Source: Colwellia sp. (lineage in GTDB: Bacteria; Pseudomonadota; Gammaproteobacteria; Enterobacterales; Alteromonadaceae). Taken from it: 64,000 nucleotides of DNA. Both the position numbers and the translations under genes were made by a program. The first letter of the stretch is position 1; the number at the start of each line of letters is the position of its first letter. Positions 28,363-36,643 of this stretch are shown piece by piece. The notes under the pieces are model-generated. The model had not been told where the DNA came from, made no database searches, and was given only the letters and a program-made list of their open reading frames with translations. Location of the stretch: positions 1-64,000 of the forward strand of contig JAHDIK010000011.1 in the NCBI GenBank assembly GCA_020630795.1. The letters are read 5' to 3'.

Positions 28363-29724
28363 ATGAAAACTTTCACTATTATTTTACTCGCACTAATTAC
28401 GTCGTGCGCCGCAAGCAAAGTACACAGCACATCAAAAAGTAACAGCTTTATACTCAAAAACATCAATATAGTAGATGTTGAAAACCAACAAATTCTCACA
28501 TCAAAAACAGTCACCGTACAAAACGGAAAAATATCGAATATTGCACCAACGCATGAAGCAACAACCACCAGTAACTTAACGGTTGTTAACGGCAATAATG
28601 GCTACATTACGCCGGGGCTTATAGATATGCATGTACACATGTATGAAAAAGCCGCGTACCTATTCACACTTAGTCATGGTGTAACACATGTGCGTGTAAT
28701 GAACGGCGTACCAAAACAACTAATATGGCGTAACAATATAAAATCAGGCAAACAAATCGGCAGCACATCAACCGTTAGTAGCCCAATATTGTCAGGTTAT
28801 AAAAACACTTATCTACATCACACCATTGAAACCGCCGATCAAGCTAAGCAAGCCGTACAACAATACAAACTGCAGGGATACGATTTAATAAAAGCATACG
28901 GAAACTTAAACGAAGAAGCGCTGTTAGGTGTTTTACAAGAAGCTAAAAAAATAAACATGCCTGTCGCAAAACATGGACCTCATGGTTCAGGTAACATCGC
29001 ATGGTCACAGCTTAACGAGCTTCAATCTTTCGAACACGTAGAAGACATATACCAAGGCCTTTTAAATCATACGTTTTCAACAGAAAAGCTACCGCAAATA
29101 ATTAAGCAATTAAAAGCGACCAACGTACCTATTACACCCACACTTAATATTTATCATCAACTTACAAAACTAAGCCAACATAAAAATAAACATTTAAAAC
29201 AAACACCTAAACACTACACCTCAAGCATTATCGCGCTAGAAGCTTCACAAAATCAGGTAAAACGCTGGGTAAATGCTTCTGAAAAAATGGCGGCACATAA
29301 TCAAAAAGTACTCTCGTTTTTACAGTACATTACCAAACAATTACATAAGGCAGGTGTTCCACTGTTAGTAGGTTCTGACTCTGGTGTATTACTTTCTCCG
29401 CATGGCTTAGCTACTCATAACGAAATACAGCTATTACAAGCAGCAGGTATAAGTGCATACAGCGTACTGGCAGCAGCCACAATCAACCCAGCCAAAGCGT
29501 TAGAGCTAAGCAATCAAATAGGCAAAATAGCAACGCACTACAATGCCGATTTTATTTATTCTACAACCAACCCGATAACCGATTTGTCAGTACTCAAAAA
29601 TCCCGAAGCCGTTATAAAAAGCGGACACTGGTACACACAAAAACAACTCGCTCAAATGAGAGAACAAGCAATAGAATCAAGAAGCATATGGGAAGAGCTC
29701 TTCGTATTATTTGAAGGATTATAA
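28363..29724 (+). CDS. Amidohydrolase-family lipoprotein
   Basis: A 453-residue metal-dependent hydrolase. The N-terminus is a lipoprotein signal (ITSC lipobox). The first metal motif HVHMY follows the usual YITPGLIDMHVH strand; later conserved elements are KHGP (about 207), EHVED, and the terminal SDSGVL aspartate, followed by the NPAKAL helix. It resembles imidazolonepropionase/prolidase-like amidohydrolases. The substrate is unknown. Its start codon is preceded by a ribosome-site hairpin. Confidence 0.85.
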   Translation: MKTFTIILLALITSCAASKVHSTSKSNSFILKNINIVDVENQQILTSKTVTVQNGKISNIAPTHEATTTSNLTVVNGNNGYITPGLIDMHVHMYEKAAYLFTLSHGVTHVRVMNGVPKQLIWRNNIKSGKQIGSTSTVSSPILSGYKNTYLHHTIETADQAKQAVQQYKLQGYDLIKAYGNLNEEALLGVLQEAKKINMPVAKHGPHGSGNIAWSQLNELQSFEHVEDIYQGLLNHTFSTEKLPQIIKQLKATNVPITPTLNIYHQLTKLSQHKNKHLKQTPKHYTSSIIALEASQNQVKRWVNASEKMAAHNQKVLSFLQYITKQLHKAGVPLLVGSDSGVLLSPHGLATHNEIQLLQAAGISAYSVLAAATINPAKALELSNQIGKIATHYNADFIYSTTNPITDLSVLKNPEAVIKSGHWYTQKQLAQMREQAIESRSIWEELFVLFEGL

Positions 29725-29729
29725 AACAG

Positions 29730-29764
29730 TAGCACGCAGCTTTTATCTTCTAAAGCGCGTGCTA
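29730..29764. repeat. Inverted repeat after amidohydrolase
   Basis: TAGCACGC (29730-29737) and GCGTGCTA (29757-29764) are perfect 8-bp arms with a 19-nt loop. No T run follows. It could be a weak terminator or attenuator before the DoxX-like gene. Confidence 0.4.
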
Positions 29765-29832
29765 ATAAGCTATGTTTAGGTAACGACTACAAAGTGTAAG
29801 TAAACCACATTACAGCAACACGGAGGTTAACC

Positions 29833-30234
29833 TTGTCATCACTACATATTGCTAGAGCTATTATTGCGTTTAGTTGGATTTACCACGGTTTATTTCCCAA
29901 ACTTATACACATAGCGCCGCTAGAAAAACTGATGACCGCAAGTATAGGGTTATCAAACGAGCTTTCGTATGCAGTTACCAAAACAGCAGGTGTTGGCGAG
30001 ATTATTTTCGGCATACTCTTATTTATATTTTATAAAAACAAAGCCCTCATTCTGCTTAATATATTTGGGCTGGTAGCACTACTAGGTTTTGTTGCAATAC
30101 TACAACCACAGCTACTTATTGAGGCATTTAATCCAGTAACAACCAACCTTACGTTAATCGGGTTAAGTGTCATTGTATTGGTTGAGCTACAAAAAGCGAA
30201 CGTACAAACAACAACCCAAACGGAGAATACATGA
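29833..30234 (+). CDS. DoxX-like membrane protein
   Basis: About 133 residues with four hydrophobic segments, starting HIARAIIAFSWIYHGLFPKL, as in DoxX-like (DUF417/DoxX superfamily) proteins. The start is a TTG at 29833 with GGAGG six bases upstream, a strong reason to accept this non-ATG start. The stop overlaps the next start (ATGA), so it is coupled to the DCC protein gene. DoxX-DCC pairs suggest a membrane redox role; details are unknown. Confidence 0.75.
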   Translation: MSSLHIARAIIAFSWIYHGLFPKLIHIAPLEKLMTASIGLSNELSYAVTKTAGVGEIIFGILLFIFYKNKALILLNIFGLVALLGFVAILQPQLLIEAFNPVTTNLTLIGLSVIVLVELQKANVQTTTQTENT

Positions 30235-30671
30235 GCACCGTAAAATATCCTCCAAACATAACCGAAAACGACAACGTAATTTTGTTTGATGGCGTGTGCA
30301 AGCTATGCAACGCATGGAGCCAATTCATTATAAAATACGACACCCAACAACACTTCAAACTATGCAGCGTACAGTCGCCAGAAGGTCAAAGCATACTTAG
30401 GCATTTTAATATGCCAACCAACCATTTCGACACCATGCTATATGTAGAAGGTGCACAATGTTTTGAAAAAAGCGACGCATTTCTCAATGTTGTAAAAAAG
30501 CTTAATTTTCCATGGCGTTTACTGTATATATTTAAAATTATTCCCACAGGAATACGAGATTGGTTATACGACCGAATAGCACTAAACCGATATGTTTTAT
30601 TTGGTAAATACGACAGTTGCTTAATACCCAGTGAAGAACACAACAACCGATTTTTGAAAAGTACGCATTAA
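30231..30671 (+). CDS. DCC-family thiol-disulfide oxidoreductase-like protein (DUF393)
   Basis: A 146-residue protein with the family signature FDGVCKLCN (Cys23, Cys26), as in YuxK/DCC1 proteins, which have a thioredoxin-like arrangement. Later features typical of the family are SPEGQ and the DWLYDRIALNRYVLFGKYDSCL end. The redox partner is unknown. It is translationally coupled to the DoxX-like gene. Confidence 0.9.
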   Translation: MSTVKYPPNITENDNVILFDGVCKLCNAWSQFIIKYDTQQHFKLCSVQSPEGQSILRHFNMPTNHFDTMLYVEGAQCFEKSDAFLNVVKKLNFPWRLLYIFKIIPTGIRDWLYDRIALNRYVLFGKYDSCLIPSEEHNNRFLKSTH

Positions 30672-30711
30672 CTAAATTGGTGACTTACATCACCAAAAGG
30701 AATACAAATAA

Positions 30712-30867
30712 ATGGACTTAACAACATTACTCCACATGTTGCTTAGCAACTTCTGGTTTTTAATTCCCCTCTTCCTCTTTATTGCTGTTATTCAATCAGC
30801 ATGGTTCAAAGGGCTTTTGGGACGTAGTAATTTTCCAAAGTGTCTTAATATTGTTGGGATAGGTTAG
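30712..30867 (+). pseudogene. Truncated start of a NERD-type nuclease gene
   Basis: A 51-codon ORF with its own AAAGGAA ribosome site. Residues 1-40 (one membrane helix, then WFKGLLG) resemble the N-terminal anchor of NERD-domain nuclease/topoisomerase-zinc-finger proteins, where the equivalent stretch is followed by GE and the NERD domain. Here, after GLLG, the frame runs into 12 unrelated residues and stops. No remainder of the gene is present before the SIR2 gene or after HerA. I infer a broken gene at an insertion border. The identity rests on motif memory. Confidence 0.5.
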
Positions 30868-30991
30868 TAAAATTTAGGTTTTAATAAGGTAATTTTTTAA
30901 ACTTCCGTTGTTTAAGGTCCATTTTAAGTATTTAAACCACCTGCTATGATGACTTTGAATTTGTTATTAAAAAATAAGGGAATTACTCGAA

Positions 30992-32125
30992 ATGGAAAGC
31001 ATCCCATTAAATGAAATTTATCAACACAAGCTTAATTTTTTAATTGGAGCTGGTGCTTCAAGCGGGATTTTTCCTACACTATGGCTTTCCGTTAAAGACT
31101 CAGATGATGAAACCAAAGAAGAAACGATTGAGACTTTAGCAACAAAGTTAGCTTTGTCTGATCATAAGCACCATCATACTTTGTTGTTTATGTATTATTA
31201 TCAAAAAATCATAAAGCCTGTGTGTGAGTTCCAAATTAGTGATGCTAATGAAGCACAACAGCTGGAAGTCATTAATAATTACGAACTGTTTATTGATTCA
31301 GTAGTCAGGCTATTACAGCAAAAAGGTGAATTTTTACGACGCTGTAACTTATTCACTACAAACTACGACGGTTGTATTCCCCTTGTAGCCGACAAACTAA
31401 TTAAGCAAGGCGCTCTTGCATTCCATATTAATGATGGTTCAAGTGGTTTTTTAGAACGATCGTTATCAGCAAAAAATTTTAATACCTATTTATGTGAAAC
31501 AGGTGTTTTTGGGAGACACTCATCTGATATTCCTCAAGTGAATTATATCAACCTACATGGTTCGGCATATTGGCGCAAAAGAGGTGAATCTATCATGGTA
31601 GATTATTCATCAAGCAAGGCGGATGTTGCTATACCTCCTGAAGCTGAAGTTTGGCTAGAGAAACTTGACGCTATTCTTAACGATGAAACTAAAACCACAG
31701 CTGATGTACTAGAAATTGATGTAGAATTCACAGAAGACATTGAAGAATCTTTTTGGAGTGCTTACAACAAATTACCAATTGTAAATCCTACCAAGTGGAA
31801 GTTTCACGAAACGGTATTTGAAGAGCACTACTACCAAATGTTAAGGCTACTAAGCTACCAGTTAGAGGAACCGAACTCAGTATTAATAAGTTTCGCTTTC
31901 TCTTTCGCTGATGAGCATATCCTTAATTTAGTGAAGCGTTCATTATCCAATCCAAAGCTACAAGTATTTGTTTGCTGTTATAACGATAAGGAAAAAATCG
32001 TTATGGAATCACGCTTTAATGGTTATCAGAATGTTAAGTTAATTGCTTTCGAAGACAATGATTTAGACTTCTCTAAATTCAACGAGTCAGTATTTAATGC
32101 AAGTATTCTCAGGGATGCTGAATAA
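30992..32125 (+). CDS. SIR2-family NADase of a SIR2-HerA defence system
   Basis: A 377-residue protein. The Rossmann start LIGAGAS (about 17-23), the TTNYD motif (122-126, catalytic Asn124) and LHGS (188-191, catalytic His189) are those of SIR2-like NAD+-cleaving effectors, and no C-terminal fusion is visible. In characterised SIR2-HerA systems, SIR2 assembles with the HerA hexamer and depletes NAD+ on phage infection. Stop and next start are directly adjacent (TAA then ATG at 32126), so the two are one operon. Confidence 0.9.
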   Translation: MESIPLNEIYQHKLNFLIGAGASSGIFPTLWLSVKDSDDETKEETIETLATKLALSDHKHHHTLLFMYYYQKIIKPVCEFQISDANEAQQLEVINNYELFIDSVVRLLQQKGEFLRRCNLFTTNYDGCIPLVADKLIKQGALAFHINDGSSGFLERSLSAKNFNTYLCETGVFGRHSSDIPQVNYINLHGSAYWRKRGESIMVDYSSSKADVAIPPEAEVWLEKLDAILNDETKTTADVLEIDVEFTEDIEESFWSAYNKLPIVNPTKWKFHETVFEEHYYQMLRLLSYQLEEPNSVLISFAFSFADEHILNLVKRSLSNPKLQVFVCCYNDKEKIVMESRFNGYQNVKLIAFEDNDLDFSKFNESVFNASILRDAE

Positions 32126-33928
32126 ATGAGTATTAATGTAGGTGAAGTAGTAGCTGTTAGAGGAACCCAAGTTACATTACGAATTTTTGAAGAGTCTAGC
32201 TTGGAGACATTATATTATGACGGTAAAAAATACAAAGGTGTTTCTATCCGAGAATACATAGGTGTTAAACGAGGGTTTTGTTTAATTGTTTGTGTAATTG
32301 AAGGGGAGTATCTTGATGAAAATCGCTTTGATATTGATAACAACAAAAAACAGTACATTCGCAAAGTAGAAATAAAGCCTATTGGCTATTTTGAGCAAAA
32401 TCAATTTACTGATGGCATTAAGCTGATGCCAATGATTAAAGATAAGGCTTTTTTACTCAATGAAAGCCAAGTAATTCAAGTTTTTAGTCAGGGAACAGAT
32501 GGAAACTTTAATATAGGTAAAATGCTGAAAGAAGACCTTCCTGTATCGTTACCTTGGCATAAAATTTTTAACAGTCATATAGGCATTTTTGGCAATACAG
32601 GTAGTGGAAAATCCAATACGTTAACTAAATTGTACTCTGAGCTATTTGCAAACTATGAAGATAAATTAAAGGGCAAAAGTAAGTTCTTACTCATAGACTT
32701 CAACGGAGAATATACTGGAAATCAGTTGATTAAAGACGCTGATAATAAGAAAACATATAAACTTTCTACAGGAAATAGACAAGGAAATAAGTTCCCACTT
32801 CCCTGCTCACAAATCTGGAATACTGAAATATTAGCTTTGCTTTTCCAAGCAACCTCCAACACCCAGACACCATTCTTAAACCGAGTAATCGTGAAGCGTG
32901 AAAAGCATAAAGAAAGGGCCGATAGTTTAAAAGATTATGTGATCAGTACATTTTACATTTGTTTTGTAAATCCTGCTCAAAATAAAGAGTTTTTGATTCA
33001 TCTCAAAGTCATTGCAAAACACCTTAATCATCGGCCTTTGATTGAAAAGCTTGATGGGATTTTTTGGTACGATCAAGGTGATAAGTTTGCATATAAACCG
33101 CAACAAGGAGTCAACTGGGAGTGGTTTGAAACTGAGCAAGGTTTTAATGATAATTTGCGACCATTGTTAGCAGCAGTTGATACCGCTCAGGTAGACACCT
33201 TTGATGAATTAGTTGTACGGATAAATATCCAGCTACTTAGAGACCTAACCTACGGTTATATACAATTCGATCATATACAACCACTGCTAAAAAGAGTTGA
33301 GGCATCAATTAAAGATCTTCATAAGATTTTTGATATCAAAGAAAACACGGATGATGAGTTTAAGTTGCTAAATGTTGTGTCTTTAAGAAACTGCAATCAA
33401 GCCAATAAGAAAATTGTCCCTTTGTTACTAGCCAAAATGTTTTATCAAGGCCATAGAGATACTGTTGAAAACACGCCTAATAAGACACTCCACTTTATAA
33501 TTGACGAAGCTCATAATATTTTGTCACAACAATCAAATCGAGAACACGAGAGCTGGAAAGATTATCGACTTGAAATGTTTGAAGAAATTGTAAAAGAGGG
33601 CCGAAAATTCGGAATGTACCTAACACTATCAAGTCAACGTCCAGCAGATATATCTTCAACAATAATGTCGCAAGTACACAACTTTTTTATTCATCGGTTA
33701 GTGAATGATAAGGATTTGTTCCTAATCGATAATACTATTAGTACTCTTGATAGGATGTCAAAAAGCCTAATACCAAATTTGTCAAAAGGAAGCTGTGTTA
33801 TCACGGGAACTGCATTTGACCTACCTATTGTAATGCAAGTTGACTACATAGAAGAAAAAGAAAGCCGTCCAGATAGTGACGATGTAGATTTAGGAGTTCT
33901 CTGGGGAATTAATGAAGAGGATGCATAA
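32126..33928 (+). CDS. HerA/FtsK-type ATPase (DUF87) of a SIR2-HerA system
   Basis: A 600-residue ATPase. An N-terminal HAS-barrel-like region (residues 1-85) comes before Walker A GNTGSGKSN (156-164), and Walker B is FIIDEAH (Asp460/Glu461), with an SQRP arginine-finger-like motif nearby (about 509-512) and VHNFFIHRLVN. These are HerA features. In such defence systems the HerA hexamer scaffolds and controls the SIR2 NADase, and often has ATPase and nuclease-supporting roles. It follows the SIR2 gene without a gap. No other defence genes are adjacent. Confidence 0.92.
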   Translation: MSINVGEVVAVRGTQVTLRIFEESSLETLYYDGKKYKGVSIREYIGVKRGFCLIVCVIEGEYLDENRFDIDNNKKQYIRKVEIKPIGYFEQNQFTDGIKLMPMIKDKAFLLNESQVIQVFSQGTDGNFNIGKMLKEDLPVSLPWHKIFNSHIGIFGNTGSGKSNTLTKLYSELFANYEDKLKGKSKFLLIDFNGEYTGNQLIKDADNKKTYKLSTGNRQGNKFPLPCSQIWNTEILALLFQATSNTQTPFLNRVIVKREKHKERADSLKDYVISTFYICFVNPAQNKEFLIHLKVIAKHLNHRPLIEKLDGIFWYDQGDKFAYKPQQGVNWEWFETEQGFNDNLRPLLAAVDTAQVDTFDELVVRINIQLLRDLTYGYIQFDHIQPLLKRVEASIKDLHKIFDIKENTDDEFKLLNVVSLRNCNQANKKIVPLLLAKMFYQGHRDTVENTPNKTLHFIIDEAHNILSQQSNREHESWKDYRLEMFEEIVKEGRKFGMYLTLSSQRPADISSTIMSQVHNFFIHRLVNDKDLFLIDNTISTLDRMSKSLIPNLSKGSCVITGTAFDLPIVMQVDYIEEKESRPDSDDVDLGVLWGINEEDA

Positions 33929-33998
33929 GGAACATTAACTTCCGATACAGGTATCTAGACAATAACTTAATTTAACAAAATAGAGCTGTTCGATGTTA

Positions 33999-34069
33999 CT
34001 CATTTACAAATGAGAATTTGGCCCTAAATGAGAATACCGAGAAAATTCTCATTCTCAGTGAGATTCTCC
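33999..34069. repeat. Cluster of nested palindromes after HerA
   Basis: CTCATTT-AC-AAATGAG (33999-34014), TGAGAAT (34029-34035) with two overlapping ATTCTCA copies (34045-34051, 34051-34057), and GAGA-T-TCTC (34060-34068) occur in 71 bases. No coding frame crosses it. The GAGAAT half-sites look slightly Fur-like but no normal Fur box can be drawn. Confidence 0.5.
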
Positions 34070-34101
34070 AAAAGCTTAAAAACTCACTTTAAAAACTTTT
34101 T

Positions 34102-34143
34102 TAGAGCAAAAGCTTTACTTTTGTAGAGTAGTTGCTCTATAAT
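34102..34143 (+). promoter_or_regulatory. Promoter of candidate small RNA, inside an inverted repeat
   Basis: TTTACT (34114-34119) and TATAAT (34138-34143, a perfect -10) are 18 bases apart. The perfect inverted repeat TAGAGCAA (34102-34109) and TTGCTCTA (34132-34139) flanks the -35 and overlaps the -10, as an operator would. Confidence 0.6.
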
Positions 34144-34148
34144 GTATT

Positions 34149-34232
34149 TGTTCTCAACCGAACAGTTTATTTTTATTTGAGTTTCCCCAAAACTTACTAC
34201 GCCGGTGATCATTATATCATCGGCTTTTTTTT
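34149..34232 (+). ncRNA. Candidate small RNA at the Spot 42/ErsA position beside engB
   Basis: About 84 nt from the predicted start to the end of the T run. Three stem-loops can be seen: TGTTC/GAACA (34149-34164), AGTTT-CCCCA-AAACT (34080-equivalent, at 34180-34194) which shows a CCCC loop, and a terminator GCCGGTGAT/ATCATCGGC (34201-34224) followed by eight T. This is a typical Hfq-type sRNA plan. It converges on engB, the location of Spot 42 in enterics and ErsA in pseudomonads. The sequence itself does not resemble Spot 42. Confidence 0.6.
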
Positions 34233-34255
34233 GTCTAAAATTTAACTGTAGGCAT

Positions 34256-34288
34256 AAAAAATCCCCGTAACGTTCATTACGAGGATTT
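34256..34288 (-). terminator. Terminator of engB
   Basis: On the minus strand AAATCCTCGTAA (34288-34277) pairs with TTACGGGGATTT (34270-34259), with one G-U pair, followed by T residues, 30 bases after the engB stop. Confidence 0.85.
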
Positions 34289-34317
34289 AGGTTAATACGT
34301 GCTTGTACTGTTAAACG

Positions 34318-34962
34318 CTATTCTTCGGGTAGTTCTGGCGCTAGGTCTTCATTAAACCATTCGCAAATTGTTGCAGTTGCTTGTTCTGACCCAGTACGTT
34401 TTAGTGATGAAAACGCCTGCACTTTAATGTCGGCGTTGTGTTCGTTCAGTATTTTTTTAACGCGTAGTACTTCTGCACTGCGTGGGCCTTGCTTTAGTTT
34501 GTCGCATTTTGTGAGTAGTACTAAAACAGGTAAGTCGCTGTCTACCGCCCATTGAATAAGGTCTTTGTCTAGGTCTTTTAATGGATGACGAATATCCATT
34601 AGTACAACTAAACCTTTAAGGCAGTCTCGCTTTTCTAGGTATTCGCCCAGTGCTTTTTGCCATTTTTTCTTCATTTCAAGAGGTACTTTGGCAAAACCGT
34701 AGCCGGGTAAGTCTATTAAACGTTTGTTTTCGGCTATTTCAAAAACATTAATGAGCTGCGTTCTGCCGGGTGTTTTACTGGTGCGAGCTAGGCTTTTTTG
34801 GTTAGTAAGTGTATTTAACGCACTCGACTTACCTGCATTAGAACGACCAGCAAACGCGACTTCAATTCCGTAATCTTCAGGCAACCGACGAATGTCTGGC
34901 GCACTAGTGGTGAACGTGGCTCGGTGTAAATTTACGCTTGATGATGACAAAATTGCTTCCAA
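34318..34962 (-). CDS. engB: Ribosome biogenesis GTPase EngB (YihA/YsxC)
   Basis: A 214-residue small GTPase that acts in 50S ribosomal subunit assembly. G1 is GRSNAGKS (39-46), G3 is DLPGYG (84-89), and G4 is TKCD. In related genomes the gene sits between polA and a cytochrome c4 gene; here cytochrome c is still divergent at 35151 but the polA side is replaced by the sRNA candidate and the SIR2-HerA locus. Normal length; secure. Confidence 0.96.
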   Translation of the reverse strand: MEAILSSSSVNLHRATFTTSAPDIRRLPEDYGIEVAFAGRSNAGKSSALNTLTNQKSLARTSKTPGRTQLINVFEIAENKRLIDLPGYGFAKVPLEMKKKWQKALGEYLEKRDCLKGLVVLMDIRHPLKDLDKDLIQWAVDSDLPVLVLLTKCDKLKQGPRSAEVLRVKKILNEHNADIKVQAFSSLKRTGSEQATATICEWFNEDLAPELPEE

Positions 34963-35049
34963 ATGTAGTAATAATTACCTCATTATATCTGTTTTTTGCC
35001 TTCAAAAATTAAAAACTGCGAAAAAATCACCTTATTTTTACTATGCTTA

Positions 35050-35077
35050 TTACACGCCGCAGTAATTCGTGTAAAAT
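35050..35077 (+). promoter_or_regulatory. Promoter of tetrahaem c4 gene, shared with second c4
   Basis: TTACAC (35050-35055), a 16-base spacer and TAAAAT (35072-35077). The 13 bases 35065-35077 are identical to those at 40990-41002 before the second c4 gene, at nearly the same distance from the ATG (73 versus 70 bases). Confidence 0.6.
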
Positions 35078-35150
35078 ACTGCCAGTTTTTTTATTCACTT
35101 TTTTTTAACGAAGTAAGTTGCTTAGTTAAAAGCAAGACGAGATCTATTCA

Positions 35151-36389
35151 ATGAAACGTATAATTTTTTCGCTATTAGTTGTGTTAACAGGAATAAACGT
35201 AGCTGTTGCTGGTGATGCAGAAGCTGGTAAAAATAAAGTAGCATTATGTGCCGGTTGTCATGGTGCAAACGGTATTAGCCCAAGCGATGCCTACCCTAAC
35301 CTTGCAGGCCAACACGCCGATTATATTGTTAAACAGTTAAAAGCTTTTAAAAATGGTACAGATCGTAGCGATGCGGTAATGGCGCCTATGGCTGCTGGAT
35401 TGTCTGAAGAAGATATGGCTGATATTGGTGCTTACTACAATAGTTTACCAAGCACGCCTGTAACGGCTGATGCAGGTGGCGATGCTGGAACAAGCGCTGC
35501 GGCTCCTGTTGCAGTAGCTAAATATGAGCCAAGTGCAATTGCAGGTAAAAGCTTATATGAATTAGGTGATGCGTCTCGCTCAATTGGTGCTTGTATTGGT
35601 TGTCATGGTAAAGACGGTAACAGTGAAGTACTTATTTACCCTAACCTTGCTAAACAACACCCTGAATACATTGAAAAGCAATTACATAACTTTAAAGCAA
35701 ACGAAAACCGTACAAACTACGCGATGAACGAGTTTGCTAAAAACTTAACAGACGAAGAAATTCAAGATTTAGGTGCTTACTTTGCTGACACTTCAGCCGT
35801 TGCTAACGTTAAAGCGAAAAAAGTTATTGCAGTAGCAATTACAGAAGACGTTATTGCAGGTAAAGCTAAAGCTGCTGCATGTGCTGCTTGTCATGGTGAC
35901 GCGGGTAACGCTACTGTTGCTATGTACCCTAAATTAGCGGGCCAAGGTGCAGAGTACATTGTTAAGCAACTTAAAGAATTTAAAGACGGAACACGTAAAG
36001 ACCCTGTAATGTCTGGTATGGCTGCTCCGCTTTCTGAGCAAGACATGGTTGAGCTTGGTGCTTACTTTGCTGCACAAAAAGCTACAGCGGGTAACGGTAA
36101 AGGTTCTGAAATTGGTCGTAAAATTTACTTTGGTGGTAAAACTAACCACATTCTTAATCAGTCAGTTACTGCTTGTGTAGCGTGTCATGGTGCTACTGGT
36201 AAAGGAATGGCTAAAGCTGAGTTTCCTGCACTTGCTAACCAAAGCGTAGAATACATTACTAGCCAACTGAAAAAGTTCAGATCTGGCGAGCGTGTTAACG
36301 ACAGATCTAAAATGATGCAGAACATTGCTGTTGCACTTTCAGATGAAGACATTAATGAAGTTGCTCAGTTTATTTCTTCTTTAAAATAA
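35151..36389 (+). CDS. Tetrahaem cytochrome made of two fused cytochromes c4
   Basis: A 412-residue periplasmic protein with a signal peptide (residues 1-20). Four CXXCH motifs, CAGCH (33), CIGCH (148), CAACH (244) and CVACH (342), each followed by the NLAGQ..YI-KQL region and a Met ligand of cytochrome c4. Ordinary c4 is a dihaem protein of about 200 residues, so this is two c4 units in one chain, joined by an Ala/Gly-rich linker in unit one. It probably carries electrons between bc1 and terminal oxidases. Divergent from engB, as c4 is in relatives. A clear terminator follows. Confidence 0.9.
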   Translation: MKRIIFSLLVVLTGINVAVAGDAEAGKNKVALCAGCHGANGISPSDAYPNLAGQHADYIVKQLKAFKNGTDRSDAVMAPMAAGLSEEDMADIGAYYNSLPSTPVTADAGGDAGTSAAAPVAVAKYEPSAIAGKSLYELGDASRSIGACIGCHGKDGNSEVLIYPNLAKQHPEYIEKQLHNFKANENRTNYAMNEFAKNLTDEEIQDLGAYFADTSAVANVKAKKVIAVAITEDVIAGKAKAAACAACHGDAGNATVAMYPKLAGQGAEYIVKQLKEFKDGTRKDPVMSGMAAPLSEQDMVELGAYFAAQKATAGNGKGSEIGRKIYFGGKTNHILNQSVTACVACHGATGKGMAKAEFPALANQSVEYITSQLKKFRSGERVNDRSKMMQNIAVALSDEDINEVAQFISSLK

Positions 36390-36410
36390 ACACGGCTAGC
36401 AAGTTCAATA

Positions 36411-36437
36411 AAAACAGCACTTAGGTGCTGTTTTTTT
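36411..36437 (+). terminator. Terminator of tetrahaem c4 gene
   Basis: AAAACAGCAC (36411-36420), loop TTAG, and GTGCTGTTTT followed by more T residues. Confidence 0.9.
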
Positions 36438-36643
36438 ATGCCCAAATTTTAGTTGTTTGTTGTTAAAAAATTTACCTTGTGAATTTTAATTACTCATTAA
36501 CGCTAACTTTCCATTAAAAATAACTTAGCTATTATTAAACCAACGTAATCTTTAACATTTATATGCGCTGGGCGTGTTGTTATTTGTATTTGTGTTGTTA
36601 AGATTAAGTACGTACCTGTTTTTATTATTTAATCACAAGGAAT

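Noticed and set aside
33929-33998. 3' remainder of the NERD gene after HerA
   Set aside because: No frame with NERD or zinc-finger motifs was found between HerA and engB.
33999-34069. Fur box
   Set aside because: GAGAAT units resemble Fur half-sites, but spacing and symmetry do not give a normal 19-bp box, and no iron gene is nearby.
34149-34232. Spot 42 RNA by sequence
   Set aside because: The location fits, but the 5' region and the body do not resemble the Spot 42 sequence I know; I report an unnamed candidate RNA instead.
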